A stretch of DNA of 64,000 nucleotides, taken from assembly GCF_001767295.1 (NCBI RefSeq), contig NZ_CP014944.1, positions 310,001-374,000 of the forward strand, in the 5' to 3' direction. Numbering within the stretch: position 1 is the first letter of the stretch; the number at the start of each line of letters is the position of its first letter. Below the pieces are notes generated by a model. The model was not told the origin of the DNA. It made no database searches and was given only the letters and a program-made list of their open reading frames with translations. The DNA comes from Colwellia sp. PAMC 20917. Its GTDB lineage: Bacteria; Pseudomonadota; Gammaproteobacteria; Enterobacterales; Alteromonadaceae. This document shows positions 10,732 to 22,274 of this stretch, piece after piece. A program made the translations under genes and the position numbers.

Positions 10732-11262
10732 ATGTTTAGAGTGATTAATAATATTATTGACCGCTGTTTCTTCACTGTAACATTTATAGTAGGTGTGCAA
10801 TTACCGGCATTTATCATTCAATATAAACATCGCCTGTCCGGACACTTATCTGAAGCAAAACTGCACCTAGTAGAATTTCAAAACATTGCAGATCTGCACT
10901 ACCAAGGTAATTTATCAGCGATGATAACGAAGTATCAAGCTAATTCTGAGCCGTCAATAGTCAATACTGCCGAAATTATTGACCAATTAGTCATACGGGT
11001 TGAGTATTTACAGTCTCAACTTAGCGTGATAACTAACGACGTTTATATTGAACGGATTTATAACTTTATTGTTTATGCCGATAAAGTCATTATTAAAGAT
11101 ACCTTAACTGATTTTTCACTGACTATCCCACTGGAAATAAATGCACTCAGTACTGGAGCGGTCATCGCTATTGCTGGTTTAATAGCGAAGGAAATAATTG
11201 TTTCTTTGCTCAAGTTACTAGCTAAAAAGATGTCACCAAGTCATCAAAAAAGTTCACACTAA
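10732..11262 (+). CDS. DUF2937 family membrane protein
   Basis: 176 residues. MFRVINNIIDRCFFTVTF...GVQLPAFIIQYKHRLSGHLSEA is the characteristic N-terminus of DUF2937: one hydrophobic segment, then a QxPxFxxQYxxRLxGHxxEA signature. A second hydrophobic segment (residues ~140-165, GAVIAIAGLIAKEIIVSLLKLL) lies near the C-terminus, giving two membrane passes around a helical soluble domain. I start at the ATG at 10732 because family members begin at this IIDR segment; the frame is open from 10684. No biochemical function is known for the family. Single gene, separated from ihfA by a terminator. Confidence 0.75.
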   Translation: MFRVINNIIDRCFFTVTFIVGVQLPAFIIQYKHRLSGHLSEAKLHLVEFQNIADLHYQGNLSAMITKYQANSEPSIVNTAEIIDQLVIRVEYLQSQLSVITNDVYIERIYNFIVYADKVIIKDTLTDFSLTIPLEINALSTGAVIAIAGLIAKEIIVSLLKLLAKKMSPSHQKSSH

Positions 11263-11396
11263 AGCAAGATAGTTAAGCGCTACTCTAGATCACGCAGAGA
11301 GACAGATTGATACCCTAACTAAACGATATAAATAAAGGCTATCCTTGCCACCCATACTTGGCTCTATCTTATCTATCCCTGCTTTCTCGCAAGCAT

Positions 11397-11422
11397 AAAA
11401 AAAGGTTGCCGTAGCAACCTTC
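11397..11422 (-). terminator. Rho-independent terminator of the pheS-pheT-ihfA operon
   Basis: On the minus strand GAAGGTTGC, loop TACG and GCAACC are followed by a run of seven or more T. AAGGTTGC (11402-11409) pairs with GCAACCTT (11414-11421) in plus-strand terms. Confidence 0.88.
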
Positions 11423-11488
11423 TATAAACATCATCTCATCTATTATTGAATACATAGAAAAGCATGCTCTAACGTTATACGTTATTAA

Positions 11489-11779
11489 TTAGCCGTTACC
11501 GTTTTCAACGCGACTCTTTAATTTTTGTCCAGGACGGAAAGTAACAACTTTACGAGCAGAAATTGGAATATCTTCACCCGTTTTAGGGTTACGACCTGGG
11601 CGTTCGCTTTTAACACGAAGATCGAAGTTACCAAAACCTGAAAGCTTAACTTGTTCGCCACTTTCTAACGTTTCGCGTATTTCTTCAAAAAACACCTCAA
11701 CCATATCTTTTGCGTCGCGTTTGCTCAGCCCAACTTTCTCGAATAAATGTTCTGCTACTTCTGCTTTAGTAAGCGCCAT
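11489..11779 (-). CDS. ihfA: Integration host factor subunit alpha
   Basis: IhfA forms a heterodimer with IhfB that binds specific DNA sites and bends them sharply, aiding recombination, replication and sigma-54 promoters such as the glnK one in this window. 96 residues, close to E. coli (99). [28 protein letters not shown] is the dimer-forming N-terminus; GFGNFDLR and the [19 protein letters not shown] arm carry the conserved DNA-intercalating Pro. It starts 3 bp after the pheT stop, the standard pheST-ihfA arrangement, and ends before a clear terminator. Confidence 0.97.
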   Translation of the reverse strand: MALTKAEVAEHLFEKVGLSKRDAKDMVEVFFEEIRETLESGEQVKLSGFGNFDLRVKSERPGRNPKTGEDIPISARKVVTFRPGQKLKSRVENGNG

Positions 11780-11782
11780 TAC

Positions 11783-14194
11783 CTAATTCCTCAGTGATGC
11801 ATTTAGCTCAGTTTCTAATGTGTCTACGACACGTTCAACGACTTCATTAATGTCTTTTTCTTCGAGGGTTTTATCACAATCCTGTAAAGTCATCGCTATC
11901 GCTAAGCTCTTAAACCCTTCTTCAATACCATTTCCTCGGTATACGTCAAACAAGTTTAGATCAACTAAATAATTTCCGCCAACCTTTTCAATAAGTTGTA
12001 AGACATTATTTGCATTAATTTGCTCTTCAACGATCACTGCTATGTCACGTCTATTGGCAGGAAAGCGAGATATATCACCAGCTTCAGGGATTTGTTGTGT
12101 TGAAATTTCAGACAATAATAGCTCAAAAATAAATGTACGACCGTTTAGTCCTAATTTTCTTTCTAATTCAGGATGTAAGGTACCAACATGTCCCACTAGC
12201 ACACCATTCTTATGGATTGCGGCGGTTTGGCCAGGATGAAGTGCGACTATTTCATCTTTTGAAAACTGATATAACGAAGCATCGCCCGTAAGAGCCAGTA
12301 AGGCTTCTACGTCTGATTTAATATCAAAAAAATCACTTGCAGACTTTTCCATATCCCAATGTTCTTCATTACGCTGGCCGGTCACAACACCTGCAAACAT
12401 TTGTTCTTGTCGAACACCGTTTTCTGCGGCTTCATCTGGAACAAAACGTAAACCTGTTTCAAATAAACGGATGCGAGATTGCTGGCGGTTCTGGTTGTAA
12501 ATAACCGATTGCAATAAGCCTGTCCACATACTTAAACGCATCACCGACATTTCAGAAGAAATGGGATGCGGTAAAGTCATCACCGCTTGTTCAGGGTGAA
12601 TAAGCGCTTGAACTTTTGGGTCAACAAAACTATAAGTTATTGCTTCTTGATATCCACGATTAACCATAACGTTGCGTAAACGTTTCAACGGAATGAACTT
12701 TTCTTTTTGTTCGCGCATCGCCAACGTTGCTTTAGGCGACACATTTGGAATATTGTTGTAACCAAAAATACGCGCAACTTCTTCAATTAAGTCGACTTCA
12801 ACTTTAATATCAAAACGATATGCTGGTACCACTACGGTCCAAATATCATTTACAAAGGCAATGTCGAAACCTAAACGCGTTAAAATTTCAGTCACTTTAG
12901 CATCTTCAATATGATGACCAATGCGTCCATCAAGTTTTTCGCGGCGTAAGGTTACTGTTTTTTCTTTTGGTAAATGTTCATCACTTAATGCTTCAACGAT
13001 AGGTCCTGCTTGGCCACCGACAATAGCTAATAATAAGGTCGTTGCACGTTCCATAGCACTACGCTGCAATTCAGGGTCAATACCACGTTCGTAACGATGT
13101 GATGAATCAGTATGTAAACCATATTGGCGGGCTTTACCTAAAATAGCCAAAGGAGCAAAGAAAGCACTTTCTAAGAAAATATCAGTTGATTTTTCTTCTT
13201 CATCGGATTTAACACCCGATTCTTTTCCGCCAAAAATGCCAGCCATCGCTAAGGCTTTACTTTCATCAGCAATCACTAATGTTTCGCTCGAAAGCGTCAC
13301 TTCATTACCGTCAAGTAAAACAAGTTTTTCACCTGATGTAGCAAAACGAACATTAATACCACCATCGATTTTTGATAAATCAAAAGCGTGCATCGGATGC
13401 CCTTGCTCAAGCAACACGTAATTAGTTACATCGACAACGGGGTCAATTGAGCGTGTTCCACAACGGCGTAATTTTTCTACCATCCATAACGGTGTTTTAG
13501 CGGTTACATCTATATTTTTAATCACTCGTCCTAAATAACGTGGACAAGCTTGTGGTGCAGATAAAGTGATGTCACGCACATCATCAATTGTTGCAACAAC
13601 AGCAACAATTTCAGGTTCAGTAATGTTAACACTATTTAACACCCCAACTTCGCGTGCTAAACCTTTAAGGCCTAGACAATCACCACGGTTAGCAGTTAAA
13701 TCAACATCGATGGTAACGTCATTTAAGTCTAAGTATTCACGAACACACATACCGATTGGAGCATCGGAGGCAAGCTCCATAATACCGTCAGCACTTTCAG
13801 ACAAGCCAATTTCTGACTCGCTACACAACATGCCATGAGAAGGCACGCCACGCAATTTAGCTTTTTTAATTTTAAAGTCACCCGGTAAAACTGCGCCAAC
13901 CGTTGCAACAGCAACTTTGAGGCCTAAACGACAGTTTTTAGCGCCACAAACGATGTCAACTAACTCGCCATCATTAAACTCGCTACCTAGGTTTATTTTT
14001 GTTACTTGTAATTTGTCTGCGTCAGGGTGAGGCCCACATTCAACAACTTCACCAATTAATACACCGGTAAATTCACCCGCAACAGGTTCTACAGCGTCAA
14101 CTTCTAAGCCGGCCATAGTTATTTGGTGAGCTAACTCACTCGATGAAATAGCAGGATTAACCCACTCACGTAACCAAGATTCACTAAATTTCAT
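11783..14194 (-). CDS. pheT: Phenylalanine--tRNA ligase beta subunit
   Basis: The beta chain of the (alpha-beta)2 enzyme that charges tRNA-Phe. 803 residues, near the E. coli length (795). In order: an N-terminal tRNA-binding OB domain (~39-150, with [15 protein letters not shown]), the B3/B4 editing domain that hydrolyses mischarged Tyr-tRNA (~210-390, including GHPMHAFDL), the B5 DNA-binding-like domain (~400-475), the catalytic-like core (ITYSFVDPK onward), and a C-terminal ferredoxin-fold anticodon-binding domain ([16 protein letters not shown] to the end). The start [14 protein letters not shown] is canonical. The gap to pheS is 11 bp and to ihfA 3 bp, so the three form one operon. Confidence 0.97.
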   Translation of the reverse strand: MKFSESWLREWVNPAISSSELAHQITMAGLEVDAVEPVAGEFTGVLIGEVVECGPHPDADKLQVTKINLGSEFNDGELVDIVCGAKNCRLGLKVAVATVGAVLPGDFKIKKAKLRGVPSHGMLCSESEIGLSESADGIMELASDAPIGMCVREYLDLNDVTIDVDLTANRGDCLGLKGLAREVGVLNSVNITEPEIVAVVATIDDVRDITLSAPQACPRYLGRVIKNIDVTAKTPLWMVEKLRRCGTRSIDPVVDVTNYVLLEQGHPMHAFDLSKIDGGINVRFATSGEKLVLLDGNEVTLSSETLVIADESKALAMAGIFGGKESGVKSDEEEKSTDIFLESAFFAPLAILGKARQYGLHTDSSHRYERGIDPELQRSAMERATTLLLAIVGGQAGPIVEALSDEHLPKEKTVTLRREKLDGRIGHHIEDAKVTEILTRLGFDIAFVNDIWTVVVPAYRFDIKVEVDLIEEVARIFGYNNIPNVSPKATLAMREQKEKFIPLKRLRNVMVNRGYQEAITYSFVDPKVQALIHPEQAVMTLPHPISSEMSVMRLSMWTGLLQSVIYNQNRQQSRIRLFETGLRFVPDEAAENGVRQEQMFAGVVTGQRNEEHWDMEKSASDFFDIKSDVEALLALTGDASLYQFSKDEIVALHPGQTAAIHKNGVLVGHVGTLHPELERKLGLNGRTFIFELLLSEISTQQIPEAGDISRFPANRRDIAVIVEEQINANNVLQLIEKVGGNYLVDLNLFDVYRGNGIEEGFKSLAIAMTLQDCDKTLEEKDINEVVERVVDTLETELNASLRN

Positions 14195-14205
14195 TGTTGG
14201 CTTTC

Positions 14206-15237
<1,032 letters not shown>

Positions 15238-15339
15238 CTAGACTGATGGTATTAATATAAATGGTGTATGATTTTACACAAAAATCAATTGATTATGTAG
15301 TGAAAAGAGTGCTTTTACTGAAAAAACAGCTCAGATAAG

Positions 15340-15366
15340 AAAAAGGCCTCTATTTCAATAAAGGCC
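15340..15366 (-). terminator. Rho-independent terminator of glnK-amt
   Basis: On the minus strand GGCCTTTAT, loop TGAA and ATAGAGGCC (one G-T pair) are followed by five T. It lies 36 bp after the amt stop. Confidence 0.85.
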
Positions 15367-15401
15367 TGGCTGTTTTTTGACGTCTAAATCACAAAATTTA
15401 A

Positions 15402-16700
15402 CTACAAATTATACCCTGATTCATCATGTTCAATTAAATCAAGGCCCGTTATTTCCTGTTCTTTATCAACCCTTAAGCCTTTAGTCATCAAGGAAACAAG
15501 CTTAAACAACACGTAAGAGACAACCGCCGTATAAACAATAACAGCGCCAATTCCCACTAATTGAACACTGACCTGCCCTAACATCGTGGTGATACCCTCT
15601 GCATAACCATAGCCACTAAAAGCGCCTAGCTCTGTAGAAGAAAACACACCCGCTAATAAAGTGCCTAAAATACCCCCGACACCATGCACGGGAAAAACAT
15701 CTAAAGAATCGTCAATTTTTAACTTTTGTTTAATATAGACCGTTGAATAAAAACAAATAAAACCCGCAGAAATCCCTATAACGAGTGCGCCACCTGGGCC
15801 AACAAAACCTGATGCAGGTGTTATTGTCCCTAACCCGGCAACCATGCCCGTTACCGCGCCTAAGACACTCGCTTTACCAAATTTTTTCCATTCAATAGCC
15901 GCCCAAGTCAGTGCACCTGCTGAAGCGGATAAATGCGTGACTAACATGGCCATTGCTGCGTCACCATTGGCGGCTAAGGCACTACCACCATTAAAACCAA
16001 ACCAACCTACCCAAAGCAAACCTGCCCCCGTAATAGTCATGGTTAAGTTATGTGGCAACATAGGCGTTCGAGGGAAACCATATCGAGGACCTAAAACAAC
16101 AGCAGCAACCAATGCGGCAACACCACAGGTAATATGCACCACAATACCACCGGCAAAATCATAAATGCCCATTTGGCCTAACCAACCGCCGCCCCAAACC
16201 CAATGAGTTACCGGAGCATAAACCGCTAGCAACCATAAGCCACTAAAGATTAAGACTGCAGAAAACTTCATTCTTTCTGCATAAGCGCCAATAATAAGTG
16301 CTGGAGTAATAACCGCAAACGTCATTTGAAATAAAGCAAACAAGCTTTCTGGAATATCACCAACAAGGGTTTCTTTGGTTATTCCCATCATAAGTACTTT
16401 GCTAAAATCACCTATCCACGCATTACCTTCACCAAAGGCTAAGCTATAACCGACCACAAACCAAAGTATCGAAGAAAGAGCAGCAATTGAAAAACACTGC
16501 ATAAGAATAGAAAGAATATTTTTACGTCGAACTAATCCACCGTAAAATAAAGCGAGTCCGGGTAAGGTCATCATTAAAACTAGAGCGGTTGATGTAAGGA
16601 TCCACGCCGTATTTGCGCCGTTCAATTCGCCATTGCTGGCAAAACTTGGCAATGCGACCGCGGACAAAAGTAAAACAAAAAGTGTTAATACTTTATTCAT
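15402..16700 (-). CDS. amt: Ammonium transporter
   Basis: An inner-membrane ammonium channel of the Amt/Mep/Rh family, gated by binding of the P-II protein encoded just upstream. 432 residues. A cleavable signal peptide (MNKVLTLFVLLLSAVALPSFA) precedes 11 membrane segments, as in E. coli AmtB. Pore features include FYGGLVRRKN, the first twin His in GGIVVHITCG, the WFGFNGGS segment and the second twin His in VFPVHGVGG. The frame extends upstream. An ATG at 16736 with AGGTGA eight bases before it overlaps the glnK end by 14 bp and is a real alternative start; I prefer 16700 because it gives a normal signal peptide. Part of the NtrC-type regulated glnK-amt operon. Confidence 0.95.
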   Translation of the reverse strand: MNKVLTLFVLLLSAVALPSFASNGELNGANTAWILTSTALVLMMTLPGLALFYGGLVRRKNILSILMQCFSIAALSSILWFVVGYSLAFGEGNAWIGDFSKVLMMGITKETLVGDIPESLFALFQMTFAVITPALIIGAYAERMKFSAVLIFSGLWLLAVYAPVTHWVWGGGWLGQMGIYDFAGGIVVHITCGVAALVAAVVLGPRYGFPRTPMLPHNLTMTITGAGLLWVGWFGFNGGSALAANGDAAMAMLVTHLSASAGALTWAAIEWKKFGKASVLGAVTGMVAGLGTITPASGFVGPGGALVIGISAGFICFYSTVYIKQKLKIDDSLDVFPVHGVGGILGTLLAGVFSSTELGAFSGYGYAEGITTMLGQVSVQLVGIGAVIVYTAVVSYVLFKLVSLMTKGLRVDKEQEITGLDLIEHDESGYNL

Positions 16701-16722
16701 CGTTATGCTTGAGTGCAACTGT

Positions 16723-17085
<363 letters not shown>

Positions 17086-17112
17086 TTAAGATTGTTTATA
17101 TAAATTTATTTA

Positions 17113-17129
17113 AGCACCATTTGTGCCCA
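17113..17129 (-). promoter_or_regulatory. Sigma-54 (-24/-12) promoter of glnK-amt
   Basis: On the minus strand the sequence reads TGGGCACAAATGGTGCT. It has GGCAC at -24 and GTGCT at -12, with exactly ten bases between the invariant GG and GC, matching consensus TGGCAC-N5-TTGCW. The predicted transcript start lies about 40 bp upstream of glnK. Confidence 0.85.
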
Positions 17130-17191
17130 AAGAGACAATCAACTAAAAAACAATAAGTTAAAAAATAATAATTAATATTACACCGCTCAAA

Positions 17192-17208
17192 TGCACCAAA
17201 ATGTTGCA
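17192..17208. promoter_or_regulatory. NtrC-type enhancer site 1 for glnK
   Basis: TGCACCAAAATGTTGCA matches the NtrC consensus TGCACC-N5-GGTGCA with one mismatch. Its centre is about 98 bp upstream of the predicted glnK transcript start. Confidence 0.75.
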
Positions 17209-17223
17209 CACAAACACAACCCA

Positions 17224-17240
17224 AACACCATATTGGTGCG
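17224..17240. promoter_or_regulatory. NtrC-type enhancer site 2 for glnK
   Basis: AACACCATATTGGTGCG matches the same dyad with an intact CACC-N5-GGTG core. It is centred 32 bp from site 1, about three helical turns, the spacing of the strong paired sites upstream of E. coli glnA. Confidence 0.72.
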
Positions 17241-17342
17241 CAGATTATGACCATTAGTCAGATTCTATGTTTTAGAAAAGGTATAAAGGGCAAAATTAAA
17301 AGTTTAGTATTAGCAAAGGCTAGAGATGATAAATAACGCACA

Positions 17343-17370
17343 AAAAAAAACCCTACGGGTGTAGGGCTTT
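17343..17370 (-). terminator. Rho-independent terminator of purC
   Basis: On the minus strand GCCCTAC, loop ACCC and GTAGGG are followed by nine T. It lies 20 bp after the purC stop. Confidence 0.88.
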
Positions 17371-17390
17371 TAAGCAGAGACAATAACGAC

Positions 17391-18494
17391 TTAATCGATT
17401 AGCTGATACTGCTCGCGTAAAATATCAATAATTTCAGCTTTAGGGTTAGCAGACAAAACAATTTTTTGACCGGTAATTTTCTCAGCGATCGCTGTGTATG
17501 TTTGTGACACATCCATTAACACGGATGCCGGTAACTCATTGTTACGAGCTAAGGCTAAGCGCTCGTCCATGCGATTTTTATTTAATAAAATATCAGCATC
17601 AGGGAAATGTGCTAAAAGTAATTGGCGGAAACCTTCTTTAGAGTTTTCAACCACTTTACCGGCACGATATTGCTCGCCATCCCAAATACGTGAAGAATCA
17701 GGCGTACCCACTTCGTCCATATAAATTAACTTGTCGTTGCCCGCTTTGTCTTTTACATAGCCAAATTCAAACTTAGTATCTACAAAGATTTGGTCAAGCT
17801 TTGCCAACGCATCAGAAATAACGTCAAAACCTTCCGTTAATAATTTTTCGTATAAAGTAATATCATCAGGCGTTTTAAAATTAAAGGCTTCAAAATTATC
17901 TTCAATATTTTTGCGAGTAATATTAACATCATCAATCGCAGGAACGCCCGGAATGCCTTCTAAAATACCTTTTGTTGAAGGTGTTTGTAGAAGTTCAGGT
18001 AGCTTTGAATCTTTCAATAATCCTTCAGCTAATTCGATACCACAAAAATCACGTTCACCTTTTACGTATGAACGCCACATAGAACCGGTAATATACTGAC
18101 GACAGATAGCTTCAATCATTACAGGTTTAGCTTTTTGTACGATCCAAACAAACGGATGTGGAATATCAAGAATATGACTATCGGCTAGACCTTGATCTTT
18201 AAATAATTTAAACCAATGATTTGATATAGCATTCAGTGATGCACCTTTTCCAGGTACACCTTGCATACCACCTTCGCCTTGCCAGATACATTCAAAAGCA
18301 GAAATACGATCACTAATAACCATAATGGCTAAAGGTGTGTCGTCGGCAACATCATAGCCTTTCTCTTGAATTAGTCGCTTACTATCCGCGTCAGTTAACC
18401 AATAAACACTGCGCACTTTACCGCTGTGAACTGGTGCATCGGTACGAATAGGTAAATCATTATTTACCGCTAAAATTTGATCTGCAAGACTCAT
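17391..18494 (-). CDS. purC: Phosphoribosylaminoimidazole-succinocarboxamide synthase (SAICAR synthetase)
   Basis: Joins CAIR and aspartate with ATP to make SAICAR in purine biosynthesis. 367 residues, the long form of the enzyme found in several marine gammaproteobacteria (E. coli 237). Motifs include [10 protein letters not shown] at the N-terminus, [14 protein letters not shown] for the ATP and substrate loop, [18 protein letters not shown], and KFEFGYVKD followed by [14 protein letters not shown] for metal and substrate binding. Monocistronic, with its own terminator, set between glnK-amt and rplT. I looked upstream for a PurR box and found none that is convincing. Confidence 0.96.
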   Translation of the reverse strand: MSLADQILAVNNDLPIRTDAPVHSGKVRSVYWLTDADSKRLIQEKGYDVADDTPLAIMVISDRISAFECIWQGEGGMQGVPGKGASLNAISNHWFKLFKDQGLADSHILDIPHPFVWIVQKAKPVMIEAICRQYITGSMWRSYVKGERDFCGIELAEGLLKDSKLPELLQTPSTKGILEGIPGVPAIDDVNITRKNIEDNFEAFNFKTPDDITLYEKLLTEGFDVISDALAKLDQIFVDTKFEFGYVKDKAGNDKLIYMDEVGTPDSSRIWDGEQYRAGKVVENSKEGFRQLLLAHFPDADILLNKNRMDERLALARNNELPASVLMDVSQTYTAIAEKITGQKIVLSANPKAEIIDILREQYQLID

Positions 18495-18713
18495 CGGTTT
18501 AAACCTTAATTATCAAGTTAATATTAATTGTAGCGAATAATATCTTTGCGCGTTATCCCAAAAGATAAAATAGTATTCGGTATAATTAATAAAAACATTT
18601 TAATACATTATAACCAAGGTGTTTAGTTTAATTTCCAAAGTAAAGAACGGAGCTAATAACTATTAGTAAGTACTTTAAAACGCAGAAAGTGAGCTAAAGA
18701 ACAAGTTAGTATG

Positions 18714-18748
18714 ATTAAAAAAAGAAAAGGACGCCTAATGGCGTCCTT
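18714..18748 (-). terminator. Rho-independent terminator of the rplT operon
   Basis: AAGGACGCC (18727-18735), loop TAAT and GGCGTCCTT (18740-18748) form a perfect 9-bp stem. On the minus strand it is followed by a T-rich tail of about a dozen bases. Confidence 0.88.
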
Positions 18749-18769
18749 ATCTCAAAGCTTTTTCAAGTT

Positions 18770-19129
18770 CTATGCAGCTAAAGCAGCTTTCGCTTTTTCA
18801 ACTAAGAATGTGAATGTTGCTTTGTCGTATACTGCAATATCAGCTAGGATCTTACGATCGATTTCAATAGCAGCCTTTTTAAGACCATTAATGAAAACAC
18901 TGTAAGATAAACCGTTTATGCGAGCTGCTGCATTTATACGAGTGATCCAAAGCTGACGGAATTGACGTTTACGTTGACGACGATCGCGGTAAGCGTACTG
19001 ACCTGCTTTAGTTACTGCTTGATAAGCAACACGGTAAACACGGCTACGTGCTCCGTAATAACCTTTAGCTTGCTTTAGAACCTTCTTGTGACGTGCACGA
19101 GCTTGTACACCACGTTTTACTCTAGCCAT
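18770..19129 (-). CDS. rplT: 50S ribosomal protein L20
   Basis: An early-assembly 23S rRNA-binding protein that, in the enteric model, also represses its own operon by binding the rpmI leader. 119 residues (E. coli 118). The highly basic helical N-terminus ([34 protein letters not shown]) and the globular RNA-binding C-terminal half ([20 protein letters not shown]) are both intact. It starts 15 bp after rpmI and ends at a strong terminator; in enterics pheM/pheS would follow here, but purC does instead. Confidence 0.97.
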   Translation of the reverse strand: MARVKRGVQARARHKKVLKQAKGYYGARSRVYRVAYQAVTKAGQYAYRDRRQRKRQFRQLWITRINAAARINGLSYSVFINGLKKAAIEIDRKILADIAVYDKATFTFLVEKAKAALAA

Positions 19130-19144
19130 TCTATATCTCTCCTA

Positions 19145-19339
19145 TTAACCGTGACGTAAAAGTTTTTTAACTGACTTAATGTCAGCCGCCGAAATCATGC
19201 ACTTAGCACGAAGATGACGTTTAACTTTAGTACGACGCTTAGTCAAGATATGACGAAGGCCAGCTTGTTTGAACTTGTAGCCAGAGGCTGTTTTTTTAAA
19301 GCGCTTCGCAGCACCTTTGTTAGTTTTCATTTTAGGCAT
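19145..19339 (-). CDS. rpmI: 50S ribosomal protein L35
   Basis: A 64-residue, very basic ribosomal protein (E. coli 65). [20 protein letters not shown] is the family start, and [20 protein letters not shown] lies in the middle. Translationally coupled with rplT. The 214-bp gap to infC is longer than usual and may contain the L20 operator. Confidence 0.97.
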   Translation of the reverse strand: MPKMKTNKGAAKRFKKTASGYKFKQAGLRHILTKRRTKVKRHLRAKCMISAADIKSVKKLLRHG

Positions 19340-19423
19340 GAATATTACTCCGCATTCATGTTTGTGCTATTACACATAAACATTGCCATTGAAATTTAGC
19401 AACTTAGGCGAAAAACTTAACGC

Positions 19424-19451
19424 GTTTATTTAAGGATAAACAAAAATAAAC
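19424..19451 (-). promoter_or_regulatory. Candidate L20/L35 operator stem in the rpmI leader
   Basis: GTTTATTT (19424-19431) and AAATAAAC (19444-19451) can pair in the infC-rpmI gap, flanked by further partial complementarity. Enteric rpmI is controlled by L20 through long-range pairing in this leader; this stem is only a candidate for that role. Confidence 0.3.
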
Positions 19452-19553
19452 GTTAGTTTTTACTTTCAGGCCTAAAGTTACCCGTTAAAATCAATAATGG
19501 TGAACTTATTTTAATTTACATCAAACTAAGTTACTTGAAATACCGGTTATTGA

Positions 19554-20102
19554 TTATTTTTTAGGTGCTAGTACCATCACCATTTGTCTTCCTTCCGCAC
19601 GACGCGGGAAGAATTCAAGTACAGTTAACTCTTCTAAATCGTTTTTAACGCGAGTTAGTAGTTGTAAACCGAGTTCTTGGTGAGCCATTTCACGACCACG
19701 GAAACGTAAAGTTACTTTAACTTTATCGCCACCCTCTAAAAAGCGCTTCAGGTTGCGTAGTTTTACCTGATAGTCGCCTTCATCTGTTCCAGGACGGAAT
19801 TTAATTTCCTTAACCTGTATCTGTTTCTGGTTTTTGCGTTGTTCTTTTTGTTCTTTAGCTTTTTCATAGATAAACTTACCGTAATCCATAACACGGAGTA
19901 CAGGAGGTTTAGCCGTAGGGCTTATTTCAACAAGATCAACACCAGCTTCGTCAGCTTGATCCATTGCTTCATCTAATGTGACGATGCCACCAGGCTCTCC
20001 GTCAAATCTAATCAAACGAACTTCATTATCAGCAATACCTGTAATTAACTCATTTAAACGATGTGCTGGCTCTTTTTGCCCGCCTCGTTGTCCACCTTTA
20101 AT
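19554..20102 (-). CDS. infC: Translation initiation factor IF-3 (probable ATT start codon)
   Basis: IF-3 keeps 30S subunits free and proofreads the initiation codon. 182 residues from the chosen start (E. coli 180). The N-domain contains GDYQ-linked [20 protein letters not shown], then the Lys-rich linker ([12 protein letters not shown]), then the C-domain ([45 protein letters not shown]). The start shows ATGGCTATTAAAGGTGG after GGAGG. The ATG (20108) is only 3 bases from GGAGG, while the ATT (20102) is 9 bases away and begins ATT-AAA-GG exactly where E. coli infC starts with its autoregulatory ATT. I therefore chose the ATT; the ATG form would add two residues. Confidence 0.93.
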   Translation of the reverse strand: MKGGQRGGQKEPAHRLNELITGIADNEVRLIRFDGEPGGIVTLDEAMDQADEAGVDLVEISPTAKPPVLRVMDYGKFIYEKAKEQKEQRKNQKQIQVKEIKFRPGTDEGDYQVKLRNLKRFLEGGDKVKVTLRFRGREMAHQELGLQLLTRVKNDLEELTVLEFFPRRAEGRQMVMVLAPKK

Positions 20103-20223
20103 AGCCATGTTCCTCCAAAGAACTTTGTTCCGAGTAGCTGGTGTTATTTTTAACTTAACAACTACTCAGATTAATAAAATATTTTGATGTATGTTATAAA
20201 CGTTATTATAAGTAATTTCAACG

Positions 20224-22134
20224 CTAACTGCGAGAGTTAACTTCTTCACTTAGTTTAGAAATAAAGTCATCAACAGACATTTTGCCTAAATCTTCACCAC
20301 TTCGCGTTCGAATAGCGATTTCGCCTGCTTCCATTTCTTTGTCACCAACAACTAACAAATATGGAACACGCTTCAAAGTGTGCTCGCGGATTTTAAAGCC
20401 TATCTTCTCATTTCTCAAGTCTAGTTTTACTCTAAATCCACTTTCTTTTAGTTTTTTAACAACTTTTTCACAATATTGACCCTGTTTGTCGGTAATATTC
20501 ATCACAGTTGCATGAATTGGAGATAACCAGGTCGGAAACTTCCCGGTAAACTCTTCAATCAAAATTCCAATAAAACGCTCAAGTGAACCTAAAATAGCAC
20601 GATGAATCATCACTGGGATGTATCTTTCGTTGTCTTCACCAACATAAGTTGCGCCTAAACGCTCTGGTAAAGCAAAATCGAGTTGCACTGTACCACATTG
20701 CCAAGCACGACCTAAACAATCCATTAAGGTAAATTCAATCTTAGGACCATAAAATGCTCCTTCGCCTGGCAAATATTCAAATTTGATGTCGCTGTCGGTT
20801 AATGCTTGTGCAAGACCCGCTTCAGCTTTGTCCCAAATTTCATCACTACCAATGCGATTTTCAGGACGCGTTGATAATTTAACAACAACATCTTCAAAAC
20901 CAAATGAACCATAGACATCGTATACCATCTCGATACATTTTTTTACTTCGGCTTGAACTTGTGACTCCATACAGAAAATATGAGCATCATCTTGAGTAAA
21001 ACCACGAACGCGCATTAAGCCATGTAATGAACCTGATGGCTCATTACGATGACAACAACCAAACTCAGCGATACGTAAAGGTAAATCGCGGTACGATTTC
21101 AAACCTTGGTTGAATATCTGTACATGACCTGGACAGTTCATTGGTTTTATCGCGTATTCACGCTTTTCAGACTCAGTGGTGAACATGCCGTCGGCATATT
21201 TTTCCCAATGACCTGATTTTTCCCAAAGGCTTCTGTCCATCATCATCGGCGCTTTAACTTCGTCATAATCATATTCGTGTAATTTTTCACGAATAAATTT
21301 CTCTAACTCAGTGTAAATTGTCCAACCATCGTTATGCCAAAACACCATGCCTGGTGCTTCTTCTTGCCAATGAAATAAATCTAATGTTTTACCAATTTTA
21401 CGGTGATCGCGCTTTTCAGCTTCTGCTAAACGAACGATATACGCTTTAAGTTGCTTTTTATCAGCCCAAGCTGTGCCGTAAATACGTTGCAACATTTTGT
21501 TGTCAGAATTACCGCGCCAATAAGCACCAGCAACTTTCATCAATTTAAAATGATGACAATGACGCATACTAGGTACATGAGGACCACGACACATATCAAT
21601 GTATTCTTGGTGATGATATAAAGCAGGCGTATCAGTTTTCTCGATGTTTTCATCAAGAATCTGTAATTTGTAGGTTTCACCACGCTCAGTAAACGCATCG
21701 TAAGCGTCTTGCCATGAACCTGTTTTCTTAACAACTTCATAACCGGTGCGTGCTAGTTCAGTCATACGTTTTTCAAGTTTGACTAAATCGTCTTCAGTAA
21801 TTGACTCTTCAAGGTCAATATCATAATAAAAGCCGTTATCAATCGTTGGTCCAATCGCCATTTTAACATTTGGGTATAACTGCTTAATAGCATGCCCTAG
21901 TAAATGCGCACAAGAATGACGAATAATCTCAAGAGCTTCGTTATCTTTATTAGTGATAAGTTGTAAAGAAGCATCTTGGGTAATTAATTCACAAGCATCA
22001 ACAAGATTTCCGTCGATACGACCCGCGATGGTTGCTTTAGCAAGACCAGGTCCTATGTCTAAGGCAACATCCATTACCGATACTGCATTGTCGAATGAAC
22101 GTTTTGAACCGTCAGGGAGAGTGATAACAGGCAT
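20224..22134 (-). CDS. thrS: Threonine--tRNA ligase
   Basis: Class II synthetase that charges tRNA-Thr. 636 residues (E. coli 642). In order: N-terminal TGS domain (residues 1-60), the editing domain with [10 protein letters not shown] (Zn-type HxxxH) and later [13 protein letters not shown], the catalytic core with [10 protein letters not shown] (zinc-binding Cys) and [19 protein letters not shown] (motif 2), and the C-terminal anticodon-binding domain ([19 protein letters not shown]). It heads the thrS-infC-rpmI-rplT cluster with an 89/115-bp gap to infC. The leader contains a strong inverted repeat at 22230-22259. Confidence 0.97.
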   Translation of the reverse strand: MPVITLPDGSKRSFDNAVSVMDVALDIGPGLAKATIAGRIDGNLVDACELITQDASLQLITNKDNEALEIIRHSCAHLLGHAIKQLYPNVKMAIGPTIDNGFYYDIDLEESITEDDLVKLEKRMTELARTGYEVVKKTGSWQDAYDAFTERGETYKLQILDENIEKTDTPALYHHQEYIDMCRGPHVPSMRHCHHFKLMKVAGAYWRGNSDNKMLQRIYGTAWADKKQLKAYIVRLAEAEKRDHRKIGKTLDLFHWQEEAPGMVFWHNDGWTIYTELEKFIREKLHEYDYDEVKAPMMMDRSLWEKSGHWEKYADGMFTTESEKREYAIKPMNCPGHVQIFNQGLKSYRDLPLRIAEFGCCHRNEPSGSLHGLMRVRGFTQDDAHIFCMESQVQAEVKKCIEMVYDVYGSFGFEDVVVKLSTRPENRIGSDEIWDKAEAGLAQALTDSDIKFEYLPGEGAFYGPKIEFTLMDCLGRAWQCGTVQLDFALPERLGATYVGEDNERYIPVMIHRAILGSLERFIGILIEEFTGKFPTWLSPIHATVMNITDKQGQYCEKVVKKLKESGFRVKLDLRNEKIGFKIREHTLKRVPYLLVVGDKEMEAGEIAIRTRSGEDLGKMSVDDFISKLSEEVNSRS

Positions 22135-22229
22135 TAATTTTCCTTTATTTCAGTGGCGTCACACACAAAGTGACGCTTGAATATATTTTTAATAATATAA
22201 ACTATTTCTTTTGGGAAATATTTGAGGTC

Positions 22230-22259
22230 GCAAATATAGGGGAATTCCCCTTTATTTGC
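22230..22259. repeat. Strong inverted repeat between the FAD dehydrogenase gene and thrS
   Basis: GCAAATATAGGGG (22230-22242), loop AATT and CCCCTTTATTTGC (22247-22259) pair with one mismatch. There is no T-run on either strand. It could be a factor-dependent end for the upstream gene or part of a thrS leader structure. Confidence 0.5.
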
Positions 22260-22274
22260 AATATAAAGACAGAC

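Noticed and set aside
18495..18700. PurR box upstream of purC
   Set aside because: The best stretch (AACGCGCAAAG) matches the consensus too poorly.
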